64,000 nt of DNA from SLNP01 sp964568875 (GCA_964568875.1 CAZMSH010000006.1:1-64000), one strand, 5' to 3'; shown: positions 16,151-25,638, counted from the stretch's first letter. The notes: generated by a model not told the origin, from the sequence alone. Numbers and translations: made by a program.

Positions 16151-17737
16151 TCAGGTATTCATTTTCAGGTTTGCTTCGATCTGTTTTGCTGCGGGGGTGA
16201 GTGAGAGGCCGACTTTGCCGGTGCAGCATAGTTCATCGCAGAGCGCGTGGCCGATACTGTCCATCGCACCGATTACCTCGTCGAGGGGTATAAGGGTGTC
16301 AAATCCGGCCATCGTAATATTGGCAGCAGTAATGGCATTGGTGGAGCCGAGGATATTCTTGCCAAGGCAGGGAACCTCAACCCTGCAGGCAACAGGATCG
16401 CAGACCAGTCCGAGCAGATTTTGCAGGGCAAAGGAGGCTGCATTCAATGCTTCCTGAGCGGTACCCCCGAGCAATTGCACTACCCCGGAAGCGGCCATGG
16501 CGCTGGCAGCACCACATTCTGCCTGGCATCCTGCAACCTCAGCGGAGAAGGTGCTGCGGGTAGCAATGAAGACACCTGTGATACCGGCGGCCAGAAGGGC
16601 TTTGATGCTCTCCTCTTCGCTAAATCCATACAAGTCGGCACAACTGAGCAGAGTGCCCGGAATGACGGCACAAGAGCCGGCCGTGGGTGCTGCCACAATT
16701 GGTTGAAAGGAGCTCTTCGACTCCATGACAGCGGCTGTATTGCGAATGACGGTATTCACCAGGGGAGAGTCAAGGATCTTCCGGTTTTCGACAGCCTGAT
16801 CGATAAGATGGCTCTGCCTTCCGAGAATCCTGTCGCTGTAGGAAGTACCTGCCAGTCCGGTTACCAGCGAGGCACGCATAACCTTAAGAATATCTGAGGC
16901 CAGTGCCCACACCTCATCCTTGCTGATATTTCCCCGTTGCGACTCATACAACAGAGCCATTTCCCAGAGTTGGGTCTGCGCATCAGGAAGGCTTTTAATC
17001 AGATCAGAAGCACTTGTAAAAGGAACCACACAGTCAGCGCGCGACAGGACAGGCACGACAGGTCCGGCAGCCTGGGTTTTGTGTGCATTTAGAGAAGCAG
17101 ACATCTGGCTGAGGAGATTGCTGTCGATGGCTTCTGAAGCTTTTATGTTGATGAGAAAAGATTCACCTGTTGAGGCGATATCAATCAGTTCGATATTGCA
17201 TTTAGAGTATTCCCTGAGGATAAATTCTTTCGTTTTGGCCGTATCCCCTTCGTAAAGTTTACCGGCGTAGAAGAAGTATTCGTAGTATCCTCCAAAAACG
17301 TTAATCCGAAAGCCATTCAGTTCCTTCAGCCGTATCATTCCACCGCCGGTGGAGACAGCCACTATTTCTGTTGTTGCTCCGGTGACAGAGGTTACTGATA
17401 TCCTGTAGGTATTGGGGTGATCGTTTTCATAGTCGGTAATACGGAACCGGAGGTCGACACCCTTTTCCCTGACCATACTTATTGAGTCAATTATAGTGTC
17501 AGATTCCATGTCACAGCCAAGAATACCACCGGCGATTCCTATACCTGATCCCTGTCCGTCCCACGTCGTAGCCAGCGACCCGTCGGTACTGAAATCGACC
17601 GTGAAGGCTGCAATTTTTTCACCGGCAAGCTGTGAGGCGATCGAGCTGATGCGGTATGCTGCTGCGGTGTGCGAGCTTGATGGTCCCCGCATAACCGGAC
17701 CAAGCACGTCGTTAAAGATACTGACAGGAGTGTTCAT
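16151..17737 (-). CDS. L-serine ammonia-lyase, iron-sulfur type (fused beta-alpha)
   Basis: 528 residues. The N-terminal beta-domain begins FNDVLGPVMRGPSSSHTA, the standard start of the family; the alpha-domain (from about 260) holds the cysteines that bind the [4Fe-4S] cluster: GCQAECGAAS, LVCDPVACRVEVPC. It converts L-serine to pyruvate and ammonia in the cytoplasm. The GPSSSHT loop, TAGSCAVIPG and IATRSTFSAEVAGCQAE are recognisable. Longer and more diverged than canonical SdaA, so a related hydroxy-amino-acid substrate is possible. Last gene of a three-gene operon, 6 nt after the ornithine cyclodeaminase-like gene. Confidence 0.85.
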   Translation of the reverse strand: MNTPVSIFNDVLGPVMRGPSSSHTAAAYRISSIASQLAGEKIAAFTVDFSTDGSLATTWDGQGSGIGIAGGILGCDMESDTIIDSISMVREKGVDLRFRITDYENDHPNTYRISVTSVTGATTEIVAVSTGGGMIRLKELNGFRINVFGGYYEYFFYAGKLYEGDTAKTKEFILREYSKCNIELIDIASTGESFLINIKASEAIDSNLLSQMSASLNAHKTQAAGPVVPVLSRADCVVPFTSASDLIKSLPDAQTQLWEMALLYESQRGNISKDEVWALASDILKVMRASLVTGLAGTSYSDRILGRQSHLIDQAVENRKILDSPLVNTVIRNTAAVMESKSSFQPIVAAPTAGSCAVIPGTLLSCADLYGFSEEESIKALLAAGITGVFIATRSTFSAEVAGCQAECGAASAMAASGVVQLLGGTAQEALNAASFALQNLLGLVCDPVACRVEVPCLGKNILGSTNAITAANITMAGFDTLIPLDEVIGAMDSIGHALCDELCCTGKVGLSLTPAAKQIEANLKMNT

Positions 17738-17743
17738 GGTTCC

Positions 17744-18733
17744 TTAAAATTGAAAATCGTTACCATAATTAAGCTCTGTGGCTTTGGCGTAGACAAACTC
17801 AGCAATTGCATGATCCTGCACGGCGGTACCTACAGTTTTGAAGAGGGTGATTTCGTGTGGGGAAGTGCGGCCGATGGTTTCTGCGGCCAGCAGGTTGCCG
17901 ATTTCTCCACGGTAGTTATCCATATTCAGCACGCCTTTCTTCAGGGGATTGATAATATCACCGCTTTCGCTGAAGCACGACTCCTCGTGGTCGACAAACA
18001 GCAATGCGCTTGTGAACAGGTCGTCGGGCAGTTCCTGCATCTGTGGATTGTATGATCCGACGGCGTTGATATGGACTCCTGTTTTCAGCGATTCTGTTGT
18101 GAAGAGAGGTTTGCCAGAGGGTGTGGCGGTGCAGATGATATCGGCACGGGGCAGGAATGAGAGATCTTCGGCGACGGTGATATTGCAAGAGAATTTGCCT
18201 TTGAAGTGCCTGGCGAGGCGTTCGGCGTTGTCGCGTGTCCTGTCGAAAATATATGCTTCTGTGATCTCTCTTACGCTGCAGACGGCTTCGAACTGAGTAT
18301 AGCCTTGTGTTCCCGCACCAAAGAGAGCAAGGACTGAGGAGTCTTCGCGGGCCAGGAGCCTTGTTGCGACGCCTGAGGCGGCGCCTGTGCGGATAGCCGT
18401 GAGGGTTGTGCCGTCGAGGATGGCTTTGATGCTGTTGGTTTCTATATCGGTGAGGATTATCAGGCCGCTGATGGTTGGGATATGCTTTGGGTGGCTCTTT
18501 TTGAGCTGGCTGAGGAGTTTTACGCTGAGGGTCTGTCCGGAAGGGAGCCAGCAGGGTTTATAGAATGAGGAGATTTCTCCGGGGCCGATGTCGTTGACGG
18601 TTCGCAGGGGCATGACGTAGAGGCCGCGGGATAGCTCTTCGAAGGCTTTGGCGATTACGTCGATGGCCTCCTTCATGGTGATGAGGGTGAGGATGTCGCG
18701 GGCGGAGAGGATTTTGGTTGGTGTGGGGGGCAT
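17744..18733 (-). CDS. Ornithine cyclodeaminase / mu-crystallin family protein
   Basis: 329 residues. The family substrate-binding part is present (RTVNDIGPGEISSFYKPCW, ILDGTTLTAIRTGAASGVAT) followed by a Rossmann NAD(P)-binding core, LALFGAGTQGYTQFEAV (about 133-149), and the conserved DIICTATPSGKPLF and INAVGSYNPQMQEL. Members include ornithine cyclodeaminase, alanine dehydrogenase and ketimine reductases; substrate cannot be fixed by eye. Its place between a serine hydrolase and a serine dehydratase (gaps 2 and 6 nt) suggests breakdown of a small amino-acid derivative. Confidence 0.85.
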   Translation of the reverse strand: MPPTPTKILSARDILTLITMKEAIDVIAKAFEELSRGLYVMPLRTVNDIGPGEISSFYKPCWLPSGQTLSVKLLSQLKKSHPKHIPTISGLIILTDIETNSIKAILDGTTLTAIRTGAASGVATRLLAREDSSVLALFGAGTQGYTQFEAVCSVREITEAYIFDRTRDNAERLARHFKGKFSCNITVAEDLSFLPRADIICTATPSGKPLFTTESLKTGVHINAVGSYNPQMQELPDDLFTSALLFVDHEESCFSESGDIINPLKKGVLNMDNYRGEIGNLLAAETIGRTSPHEITLFKTVGTAVQDHAIAEFVYAKATELNYGNDFQF

Positions 18734-18735
18734 GG

Positions 18736-19818
18736 TTAAACGAGTTTCAGCAGTGGGCCGATTATACTCCTGAACATGAACTGCAGGGCTTTGCCGCGGT
18801 ATGAGAAGTCATTGAATGTTCCGATAATAAAGGCCTCGGTTCCGGGATGATAAAACATGAAGGCTCCGGTTACCCCGACACAACCCCAGCTGTTGAGGGA
18901 TGCGGGCATAAGCAGCGGAATCTGTTTGGGTTTCCATATTGAATAACCATATCTGAAGCCGATGGTCGGAAAGCCCATATCGATATCATCATTTATCATA
19001 AGATTGAGGGCTTCGCTGCTGACGAGGCGATGTGAGGTCAGGGCCTTCATGAAGAGAAGGAATTCATCGAGCGGTGCGGTTATACTTCCCCCGGAATAGT
19101 CAATCTGATGCACGCCGGGCATTTTTGTCAGGTCAACATCTTTTATATAAAGACCTGCTGGTGGTACCGATGGCCTGTTTTTTGGCTCTGAGAATCCGAA
19201 CATATATGCATTATTCATTCCCAGAGGTTCGAAGATCATCTCATGCATTACCTGGTGGAAAGGCTTACCGGTAACCTTTTCGATAATCAGACCCAGGAGG
19301 TAGTAGTTCGTGTCTGTGTAGAAGAGTTTTCTGCCCGGTTCGGCAACAGGTTTAAGGTTCTCCTTACACCAGAGGACAGCCTCCCGCGGTGTTATGGCGA
19401 ATGACGGGTCTGCCAGCATTTTCTCCCACAGAAGATAGAACACGTCATTCAGTCCGGATGTCTGCATCAGCAGGTGCCTTATGGTAATTTCACGCGAGTA
19501 GTCTGTACCCTTGAAAAGATGCAGGCCATCGATTAGCTCATCGTCGAGATACCGGCAGATGGCATCATTGAAACTGAGTTTTCCGGCTTCATGGAGCATG
19601 CCTGTTATGGTTGCGGTGAACAGCTTGCCGACACTTGCAAGGTGATTGGCCTGACTGGTTGTTGCCTGCACGTCTCCTGTCATTCCTTCGGCAATATTCA
19701 TGTGAATATTGAGTTTATCGGAGCTTACCAGCAGGTATGCATTCCTGACATTCTTGTCATTGCGGACCTTTTTCCTGAAGACCGATTCGATCTTTTCCTG
19801 TACTTTTTGTTCCTTCAT
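18736..19818 (-). CDS. Serine hydrolase of the beta-lactamase/esterase family
   Basis: 360 residues, PF00144-type fold. Nucleophile motif S-V-G-K in LASVGKLFTATITGMLHEAG, second motif Y-T-D in FYTDTNYYLLGLIIEKVTG, and the domain runs to a C-terminal CVGVTGAFMFYHPGTEAFIIG. There is no signal peptide, unlike many class C homologues, so it is predicted cytoplasmic; that fits a role as amidase, esterase or D-aminopeptidase feeding the two downstream enzymes. First gene of the operon, with a good promoter upstream. Confidence 0.83.
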   Translation of the reverse strand: MKEQKVQEKIESVFRKKVRNDKNVRNAYLLVSSDKLNIHMNIAEGMTGDVQATTSQANHLASVGKLFTATITGMLHEAGKLSFNDAICRYLDDELIDGLHLFKGTDYSREITIRHLLMQTSGLNDVFYLLWEKMLADPSFAITPREAVLWCKENLKPVAEPGRKLFYTDTNYYLLGLIIEKVTGKPFHQVMHEMIFEPLGMNNAYMFGFSEPKNRPSVPPAGLYIKDVDLTKMPGVHQIDYSGGSITAPLDEFLLFMKALTSHRLVSSEALNLMINDDIDMGFPTIGFRYGYSIWKPKQIPLLMPASLNSWGCVGVTGAFMFYHPGTEAFIIGTFNDFSYRGKALQFMFRSIIGPLLKLV

Positions 19819-19907
19819 AACATTAAATCCTTTTGTAAATTGAACCTGATATACCTGATGATGCGGCTACGATCATTGCCCTTTTCATATGCTTATATAA
19901 ACAGCCC

Positions 19908-19938
19908 CAAAGTTATACATTGGGTTATTTCTTCCAAA
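19908..19938 (-). promoter_or_regulatory. Bacteroidota-type promoter of the serine-degradation operon
   Basis: Read on the minus strand: TTTG (19938-19935), 19 bp, then TAACTTTG (19915-19908). This matches the -33 TTTG / -7 TAnnTTTG consensus. The ATG of the serine hydrolase gene is 90 bp further. Confidence 0.6.
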
Positions 19939-20007
19939 TTTTTCGTCATTCGCTTGCCAAAAGCACACATTCGTCGACTTTTTCTTTCAGGGTGTTCTTC
20001 CCATGGG

Positions 20008-20015
20008 TAGTTTTG
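20008..20015 (+). promoter_or_regulatory. -7 box close to the start of the hydrolase lipoprotein gene
   Basis: TAGTTTTG ends only 4 bp before the ATG at 20020, so transcription would begin at or within the first codons, giving a leaderless message or use of the next in-frame ATG at 20035. No clear -33 box is visible. Confidence 0.35.
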
Positions 20016-20019
20016 CCGA

Positions 20020-21153
20020 ATGAAACTGACTCTTATGATAATCACACTGACAGTTACACTGGCCTGTATTACTGCCTGCGGAAAGGGGAAGCCAGCTTTT
20101 TACCGCGATGCTGACGGCAGCGTTGCCCCGGGAAGCATAGCTGAGAAGATACTCGTGCCCATAGGAGGAGTCGATCAGGGGATGATAATCCGCACCAGGG
20201 ATATAAATAATCCGGTGCTGCTTTTTGTACATGGGGGCCCGGGGTTCCCTACATATTTCCTTGTTGAAAAGTACAATCCCGGCCTCGAGGAGCATTTCAC
20301 GGTTTGCTACTGGGAGCAGCGGTGCGGAGGCCTCTCCTGGTCGCCCGGCATGACCCCTGAGAGCATAACCCTTGAAAAGCTTACGGCCGATGCCATTGAG
20401 GTGACCAACTACCTGCGCCAGCGATTTAAGAAGGAGAAAATTTACATACTGGCTCATTCCGGTGGAACCACTATTGCGCTGCCGGCAGTTACACAGGCTC
20501 CGGAGCTTTACCATGCCTACATTGCCATGGCGCAGCTGACCAGGCAGCAGGAGTCGGAAAAGATAGCCTATGACTATATGCTGGAGTTGTATCATGAGAG
20601 GGATGACCGCCGTATGGTAAAAAGGCTGGTAAAATACAGAGGGCTCGAGAGCGACGAGGATGTTCTCGCCTTTTACAATTCCGGACTACGTGACATGACG
20701 ATGCATGAATTGGGTATCGGGACCATGCGCACCATGCGGTCGGTATTCAAAGATATCTTTGTGGAGTCCTGGAAGTGCAGGGCGTATACTTTTCGCGAGA
20801 AGATAAATCTCTGGAGGGCGAAGATGGGGTTCCTGCCAAAGACAAACCTGAGGCAGGAGACACTGTTTGCCGACTTTGCTGAGGAGTATCCTGAGGTGGA
20901 GATTCCGGTATATTTTGTTTGCGGACGGCACGACCTGACTGTAAATACCGCGTTAACGAGGGAGTACTACGACAAATTGAAGGCACCGGTAAAGCGCTTC
21001 TTCCTGTTCGAGAACTCGGCACATAGTCCGCTATTCGAGGAACCGGAGCGGTTCAGGGAGGTGGTGATGGGCCTGATGCCCGCATGGAGCATGGAGCATG
21101 GGGCATGGAGCATGGGGTATGGGGTATGGCAAAAGGTAATCGGTAAATGGTAA
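20020..21153 (+). CDS. Alpha/beta hydrolase lipoprotein with repeat-derived tail
   Basis: 377 residues. Lipoprotein signal with cysteine at residue 20 (LACITAC). Alpha/beta-hydrolase motifs: LLFVHGGPGFP oxyanion region, CYWEQRCGGLSW, nucleophile elbow ILAHSGGTT, acid-containing VYFVCGRHDLTV and a late histidine in ENSAHSPLFEEP. It resembles proline-iminopeptidase-like hydrolases. The conserved fold ends near VVMGLMP; the last ~24 residues (AWSMEHGAWSMGYGVW...) are translated from the GCATGG tandem repeat and end by chance inside it. An alternative start is the ATG at 20035, because the -7 box is so close. Confidence 0.85.
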   Translation: MKLTLMIITLTVTLACITACGKGKPAFYRDADGSVAPGSIAEKILVPIGGVDQGMIIRTRDINNPVLLFVHGGPGFPTYFLVEKYNPGLEEHFTVCYWEQRCGGLSWSPGMTPESITLEKLTADAIEVTNYLRQRFKKEKIYILAHSGGTTIALPAVTQAPELYHAYIAMAQLTRQQESEKIAYDYMLELYHERDDRRMVKRLVKYRGLESDEDVLAFYNSGLRDMTMHELGIGTMRTMRSVFKDIFVESWKCRAYTFREKINLWRAKMGFLPKTNLRQETLFADFAEEYPEVEIPVYFVCGRHDLTVNTALTREYYDKLKAPVKRFFLFENSAHSPLFEEPERFREVVMGLMPAWSMEHGAWSMGYGVWQKVIGKW

Positions 21154-21255
21154 ATGAGGTAAACGGAAAAGGTGATGGGCTCAAGGCATGGGCATGGGCA
21201 TGGGGCCAGCCTTCGCTGATGGCTACGGCTGACAAAGCATGGGGCATGGGGCATG
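21080..21255. repeat. GCATGG array and dispersed element
   Basis: Tandem GCATGGA/GCATGGG units (21080-21130), a GGTAATCGGTAAATGG stretch (21136-21175) and one CCAGCC...GGCTGAC copy (21197-21245). The first part is read as the C-terminus of the preceding gene. The 21197-21245 copy is nearly identical to 23270-23315. Confidence 0.65.
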
Positions 21256-21258
21256 GGG

Positions 21259-21288
21259 TTGCGGATTTTGGTCTTTTTTCTATATTTG
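21259..21288 (+). promoter_or_regulatory. promoter of the LamG/T9SS gene
   Basis: TTG at 21259-21261, 19 bp, then TATATTTG at 21281-21288, a match to the Bacteroidota consensus. The ATG chosen for the gene (21314) lies 25 bp downstream, which rules out the longer frame beginning at 21239. Confidence 0.6.
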
Positions 21289-21313
21289 CTTATTACCTAA
21301 CCTAATTTTTTTC

Positions 21314-23257
21314 ATGAACAAGATTCTGTATGTTACTGCTCTTTTGCTGGCTCTTTCCCTGCCGGCAACAACTCAAATCCCCACTTCAGGTCTCGTAAGT
21401 TTCTGGCCTTTTTCGGGCAACGCCAATGATGCCGGCCCGGGGTCAAACGACGGTACGGTAAACGGAGCAACACTGGTTGCCGACAGGCATGGCAGACCGG
21501 GCTCTGCCTATTACTTTGACGGTAACGACAATATCACGGTGCCGCATCACAGTTCTCTTGATATGGACGGTGCTCTGACCATTTCCTTCTGGGTTAAACC
21601 CGACGAGTTACAGACCTCGGGAAACAGGATGATACTGGGCAAATCGAACTATATTAACAAAACCAATTTTCTTGTACGGGCACGCCCCAATGGCTATTTT
21701 CAGTGGGAGTATAACGGCTACACAGAGAATAATAACACAGCGATTACCACAACTGCATGGTACCACGTTACCGTCACAGCAGCCGGACCGGGCACCGGCA
21801 AGAAGATATACATAAACGGAGTTCCCGACATTGAGGATGAGTCTTCTTCTGGTCCCTACGGCCAGATAACCAATCCGCTTACCTTCGGTTATGCCAGCTA
21901 CGGATCGGAATACTTTAAAGGGGCTATCGACGACATCAGAATTTACAGCCGGGAGCTCAGTCAGGCAGAGGTCACAGCTCTCTACACTGAGGGTAACTGC
22001 AGCACTTACAATGGTATATACGGGGTAAAGGAGAGTGATCTTACTTTTCTTATCAACGATGATTTTGAAGAAGGGGTTGTGGGTCAGTTACCGGAGGGAT
22101 GGGTCATAAAACACAACGGCACTGCCACTGCCGATCAGAAGGTTACCGATCAGGTGGCCAGGAATGGAACCAAGTCGTTTGAGACATCGGGTCAGTCGGG
22201 ATGGTCGGCCACCATCACCAAAACACCCGCATCAATGCCATCGCAGGTTGTTTTTGAATCGTGGGTTCGTCCCGAACTGGTGCTGACAGGTTATAGCGGT
22301 CGTATATTGCTGGGTGATATGAGTGTTGGCACCTGGGGAACCCTGTGTGCGTCAGTCGATTTCCGGAACGGCCGTATTGAGGCAAGCTGTACAGGAGGTT
22401 CAGTGTATGACATAATGCCTTTCACCGCCGGTGAATGGTATCATATAAAGATCATAGCCGACAATGTATCGAAAACCTTCATGGTTCACATAAACGGCCT
22501 GCCGATGTCAGGTACCTACTCATCGACCACTACTGCACGGTTCCCGATGCATGCCACGGTAAAACCGAGACAGGCAATTGTTTCTGCAGGCAACGGAGGG
22601 ACGGTTAAGATGTGGTTTGACGACGTAAAGTTGTATGGCATTCCTGATCATCAGGTATGTCAGACAGAGGTGCCGTTTATATTCGGAACCCAGAGTATCA
22701 CTGAGGAGGGTATCTATTCAGAGCTATTCACCAGTGTGAGGGGGTGTGACAGCACTCTGACGGTAAATATTAAGATTTCAACGATGCCCGATAACACAGT
22801 CACCGATAACAATCCGGTATTTACGGCAAATGAGAGTAATGCCACATACCAGTGGATTAACTGCAATACCGGAATGGCACTTGAGGGTGAGACGGGGCAG
22901 AGCTTCACGGCGACCTCGAACGGGAGTTACGCCGTGGTAGTGACCCGGGGTGCATGTGCCGACACATCGGCATGCTATTCTGTGACCACGCTTGATTTAC
23001 ATAATGAGACAGCCGGGGATGAGCTAAGGGTTTATCCGAATCCGACTACAGGACAGGTAACGATTCCGGGTATTGACGACATGGCTGGCAGTGTGACAAT
23101 TGATGTCTTCAATGCATCCGGTACTCATGTCGCATCGCGAACGGTGGTTTCAGGCCGGGTTACTATAGACATTTCAAAGCATCCGGCGGGGGTTTACTTC
23201 TTGCGAGTAACTCAGGGGGATGTCATGAGAAAGGTAAGAGTTGTGAAGAAGGGATGA
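21314..23257 (+). CDS. Secreted LamG-domain protein with T9SS sorting domain
   Basis: 647 residues. Signal peptide about 1-20 (KILYVTALLLALSLPA). A LamG/concanavalin-like domain (about 25-220: LVSFWPFSGNANDAGPGSND, FKGAIDDIRIYSRELSQAEV). A second jelly-roll-like domain (about 245-440: NDDFEEG..., MWFDDVKLYG). Then a region with NCNTG/ACADTSACYSV and a type IX secretion CTD (LRVYPNPTTGQV... GVYFLRVTQG... VRVVKKG). It is probably exported and anchored on the cell surface. LamG domains bind glycans or proteins; no catalytic motif is seen. It is bracketed by two near-identical copies of the CCAGCC element. Confidence 0.88.
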   Translation: MNKILYVTALLLALSLPATTQIPTSGLVSFWPFSGNANDAGPGSNDGTVNGATLVADRHGRPGSAYYFDGNDNITVPHHSSLDMDGALTISFWVKPDELQTSGNRMILGKSNYINKTNFLVRARPNGYFQWEYNGYTENNNTAITTTAWYHVTVTAAGPGTGKKIYINGVPDIEDESSSGPYGQITNPLTFGYASYGSEYFKGAIDDIRIYSRELSQAEVTALYTEGNCSTYNGIYGVKESDLTFLINDDFEEGVVGQLPEGWVIKHNGTATADQKVTDQVARNGTKSFETSGQSGWSATITKTPASMPSQVVFESWVRPELVLTGYSGRILLGDMSVGTWGTLCASVDFRNGRIEASCTGGSVYDIMPFTAGEWYHIKIIADNVSKTFMVHINGLPMSGTYSSTTTARFPMHATVKPRQAIVSAGNGGTVKMWFDDVKLYGIPDHQVCQTEVPFIFGTQSITEEGIYSELFTSVRGCDSTLTVNIKISTMPDNTVTDNNPVFTANESNATYQWINCNTGMALEGETGQSFTATSNGSYAVVVTRGACADTSACYSVTTLDLHNETAGDELRVYPNPTTGQVTIPGIDDMAGSVTIDVFNASGTHVASRTVVSGRVTIDISKHPAGVYFLRVTQGDVMRKVRVVKKG

Positions 23258-23266
23258 GAAAGGACT

Positions 23267-23335
23267 CAGGGCATGGGGCCAGCCTTCGCTGATGGCTACG
23301 GCTGACAAAGCATGGGGCATGGGGCATGGGGTGCA
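23267..23335. repeat. dispersed CCAGCC...GGCTGAC element, copy 6
   Basis: GGCATGGGGCCAGCCTTCGC with TGATGGCTACGGCTGACAAAG and trailing GCATGGG units, nearly the same as 21197-21245. The two copies flank the LamG gene as direct repeats 2.07 kb apart. Confidence 0.65.
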
Positions 23336-23356
23336 GGTATATAAAATTTTTGCGAA

Positions 23357-24613
23357 ATGATGACAAAAACTGATAGTGTAAAATACAGTCCTGTTAAGCA
23401 GACAGAGAGGATTGAGATTATTGATTCTCTGAGAGGATTTGCGTTATTCGGTATCCTGATGGTGAATCTGCCATATATGTATGAACCGATGTCGCAGGTA
23501 ATGATTGGAGCAAAGCCAGATACTTCTGCAGCTCAAATTATTGCGGAATCATTCATTAAGTTCTTTTTTGAGGGGAAATTCTATGTGATCTTCTCAATGC
23601 TGTTTGGTTTCGGATTCTGGCTGTTCATGAATAAAAGCGCTGATAACGAGGCTTCTCCCCTGCCGCTTTTCAGGAGACGCCTTTTCTTTCTGCTTCTATT
23701 CGGAATAGCGCATATTGCTCTCCTCTGGGCCGGTGATATACTGCTTTTATATGCCCTTATCGGGTTTTTACTGATACTGTTCAGAAAGAGTTCAGACCGC
23801 AGGATTGTGAGGTGGGCTGTGGTCATGGCATTAATACCAACAATACTGACTTCAGTAATGTTTGTATTTATGTCACTGGCTTCACGGGTACCTGAGGCTA
23901 AAGAAGCAATTGATGCACAGATGCAGGGAAATGCCGATGTTATCACTGACTTAATAGAAAGGGCTGCACTGGCCTATTCAACCGGTAGTTTCGGTGAGAT
24001 TATTTCGGTAAGGACCGAAGAGTATCTGACGCTGATTAGCGGAAGCCTGTTGTTCTTCAGTCCGGTTATCCTGGCGATGTTCCTGGCAGGGTTTCTTATT
24101 GCACGTACCGGAATTGTAAAAAGGTACATGGAGAACCTGGATCTTTTTCGAAGGTTGTTCTGGTGGAGCCTGGCAGCAGGTGTTGTTACAAATGCGCTTT
24201 ATGCCATCGCTTACCGTAATGCTGTTATGAGCGTTCCGGGCGGATGGTCGCTTTTATCTTCAACCATGCACACTTTCGGTGGCCTTTCACTCGGGTTATG
24301 TTACATATCGGGTATTGTTATTCTCTTCATTAAGGGACGATCAGGCTGGCTGACAAGGAACCTGGCTCCGGTAGGGCGGATGGCTCTTACGAATTATCTG
24401 ATGCAATCAATCATTTGTGCTCTGCTTTTCCATTCGTATGGTTTTGGTTTATACGGAGAGTTGGAGATATGGCATGGTATTGTTCTGACATTTGTGATTT
24501 TCGCATTACAGATAGTCTTCAGCCGCTGGTGGCTGAACCGTTTTCAGTTCGGACTCTTTGAATGGTTATGGCGAAGCCTGACTTATATGAGAGTTCAGCC
24601 ACTAAGGAAATAA
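23357..24613 (+). CDS. DUF418 (YeiB-like) membrane protein
   Basis: 418 residues with about nine membrane segments. The start IDSLRGFALFGILMVNLP is the signature of the YeiB/DUF418 family; the C-terminal DUF418 part is recognised by PVGRMALTNYLMQSIICALLF and the last WRSLTYMR. Function is unproven, though family members are related to acyltransferase-type inner-membrane proteins. It is a single-gene unit between the LamG gene and a convergent reductase. Confidence 0.87.
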   Translation: MMTKTDSVKYSPVKQTERIEIIDSLRGFALFGILMVNLPYMYEPMSQVMIGAKPDTSAAQIIAESFIKFFFEGKFYVIFSMLFGFGFWLFMNKSADNEASPLPLFRRRLFFLLLFGIAHIALLWAGDILLLYALIGFLLILFRKSSDRRIVRWAVVMALIPTILTSVMFVFMSLASRVPEAKEAIDAQMQGNADVITDLIERAALAYSTGSFGEIISVRTEEYLTLISGSLLFFSPVILAMFLAGFLIARTGIVKRYMENLDLFRRLFWWSLAAGVVTNALYAIAYRNAVMSVPGGWSLLSSTMHTFGGLSLGLCYISGIVILFIKGRSGWLTRNLAPVGRMALTNYLMQSIICALLFHSYGFGLYGELEIWHGIVLTFVIFALQIVFSRWWLNRFQFGLFEWLWRSLTYMRVQPLRK

Positions 24614-24690
24614 GATGATCATATTATGCTCACGGGTTGGTTCGGGTACCGTGTCTGAAGTGCAGCATTAGATTCAAAAGGCTGATTTGG

Positions 24691-25638
24691 TCACTCCATT
24701 GTAACCACAATCTTTCCGCGGAAGCCTCCTTTTTCAGCCAGGGCGAATGCTGAGCGCACTGAATCGAATGTGAAAGGGTATTCGATTACGGGGGTGAGCT
24801 TTCCATTGGCAATCAGGCTTTCGAGCTCTGCGAAATCTTCAGGCATAGCGCGCATATTTGCTGAAGTGAGTTTAATACCAAATAGCAACCGCATCGGCAA
24901 TGACATGAAGAACCGTGCGGGCGAAGGAATCGTGGAAGCATAAACACCCCCTCTTCGCAGGAGTCTCCTTATGGTTCCCAGGGGCATTGTACCGTATGCA
25001 TCAAATATTGCATCAAATTTTTGTGTAGGGCCTGATAGTAGTGCTTCACCGTACCCTGCTGTTTCATCTGCTCCAAGGTTCCTGACAAAATCGTTGTTTT
25101 CAGGCCTGCAGGTTGCAGTGACCACAGCGTCCCTGGCTCTGGCAATCTGAACTGCGAAATGCCCTACCCCACCTGTTGAACCATTTATCAAAACCGGGGT
25201 TCCTGCCTTAACCCTGCACCTTCTGATGCCGTTAAGTGCGGTAAGAGCGGCGACGGGCAGAGAAGCCGCCTCACTGAAGGAGAGACCGTCAGGGATCTTG
25301 CTCACCCTGTTTGCTTCAACGGCCACCAGTCCGGCCAGGGTTCCCTGTTTACCGAAGAGAACACTTACCACACCGTACACCCTGTCTCCCGGGGCAAGGT
25401 GAACAACGCCCTCAGGTACAGATTTTACTATGCCGGCGAAGTCTGATCCAACGATTTTCGGGAACTTCGATCCGGACAGGAATTTCAGGTCGCCCCGCTT
25501 AACCTTGTAGTCGACAGGGTTGATTGATGCTGCCCTGACTTCAACGAGAAGCTGGTTCTTTCCGGGAACAGGGTCGGGCAGGTCGCCGAGGAGTGATTTG
25601 TCGGGTCCGCCATAAGCCATTGAAAAGTATGCTTTCAT
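24691..25638 (-). CDS. MDR-family NAD(P)H-dependent quinone reductase / alcohol dehydrogenase
   Basis: 315 residues. GroES-like N-terminus (VRAASINPVDYKVKRGDLK, FPKIVGSDFAGIV) and Rossmann core with VLINGSTGGVGHFAVQIAR (about 148-166). The catalytic zinc ligands of classical alcohol dehydrogenases are absent, pointing to the zinc-independent quinone-oxidoreductase branch. Cytoplasmic; substrate unknown. The C-terminus ends KIVVTME as usual for the family. Confidence 0.88.
   Translation of the reverse strand: MKAYFSMAYGGPDKSLLGDLPDPVPGKNQLLVEVRAASINPVDYKVKRGDLKFLSGSKFPKIVGSDFAGIVKSVPEGVVHLAPGDRVYGVVSVLFGKQGTLAGLVAVEANRVSKIPDGLSFSEAASLPVAALTALNGIRRCRVKAGTPVLINGSTGGVGHFAVQIARARDAVVTATCRPENNDFVRNLGADETAGYGEALLSGPTQKFDAIFDAYGTMPLGTIRRLLRRGGVYASTIPSPARFFMSLPMRLLFGIKLTSANMRAMPEDFAELESLIANGKLTPVIEYPFTFDSVRSAFALAEKGGFRGKIVVTME

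Noticed and set aside
16247..16897. 216-codon plus-strand frame
   Set aside because: Lies antisense within the L-serine dehydratase coding region; a shadow of the real gene.
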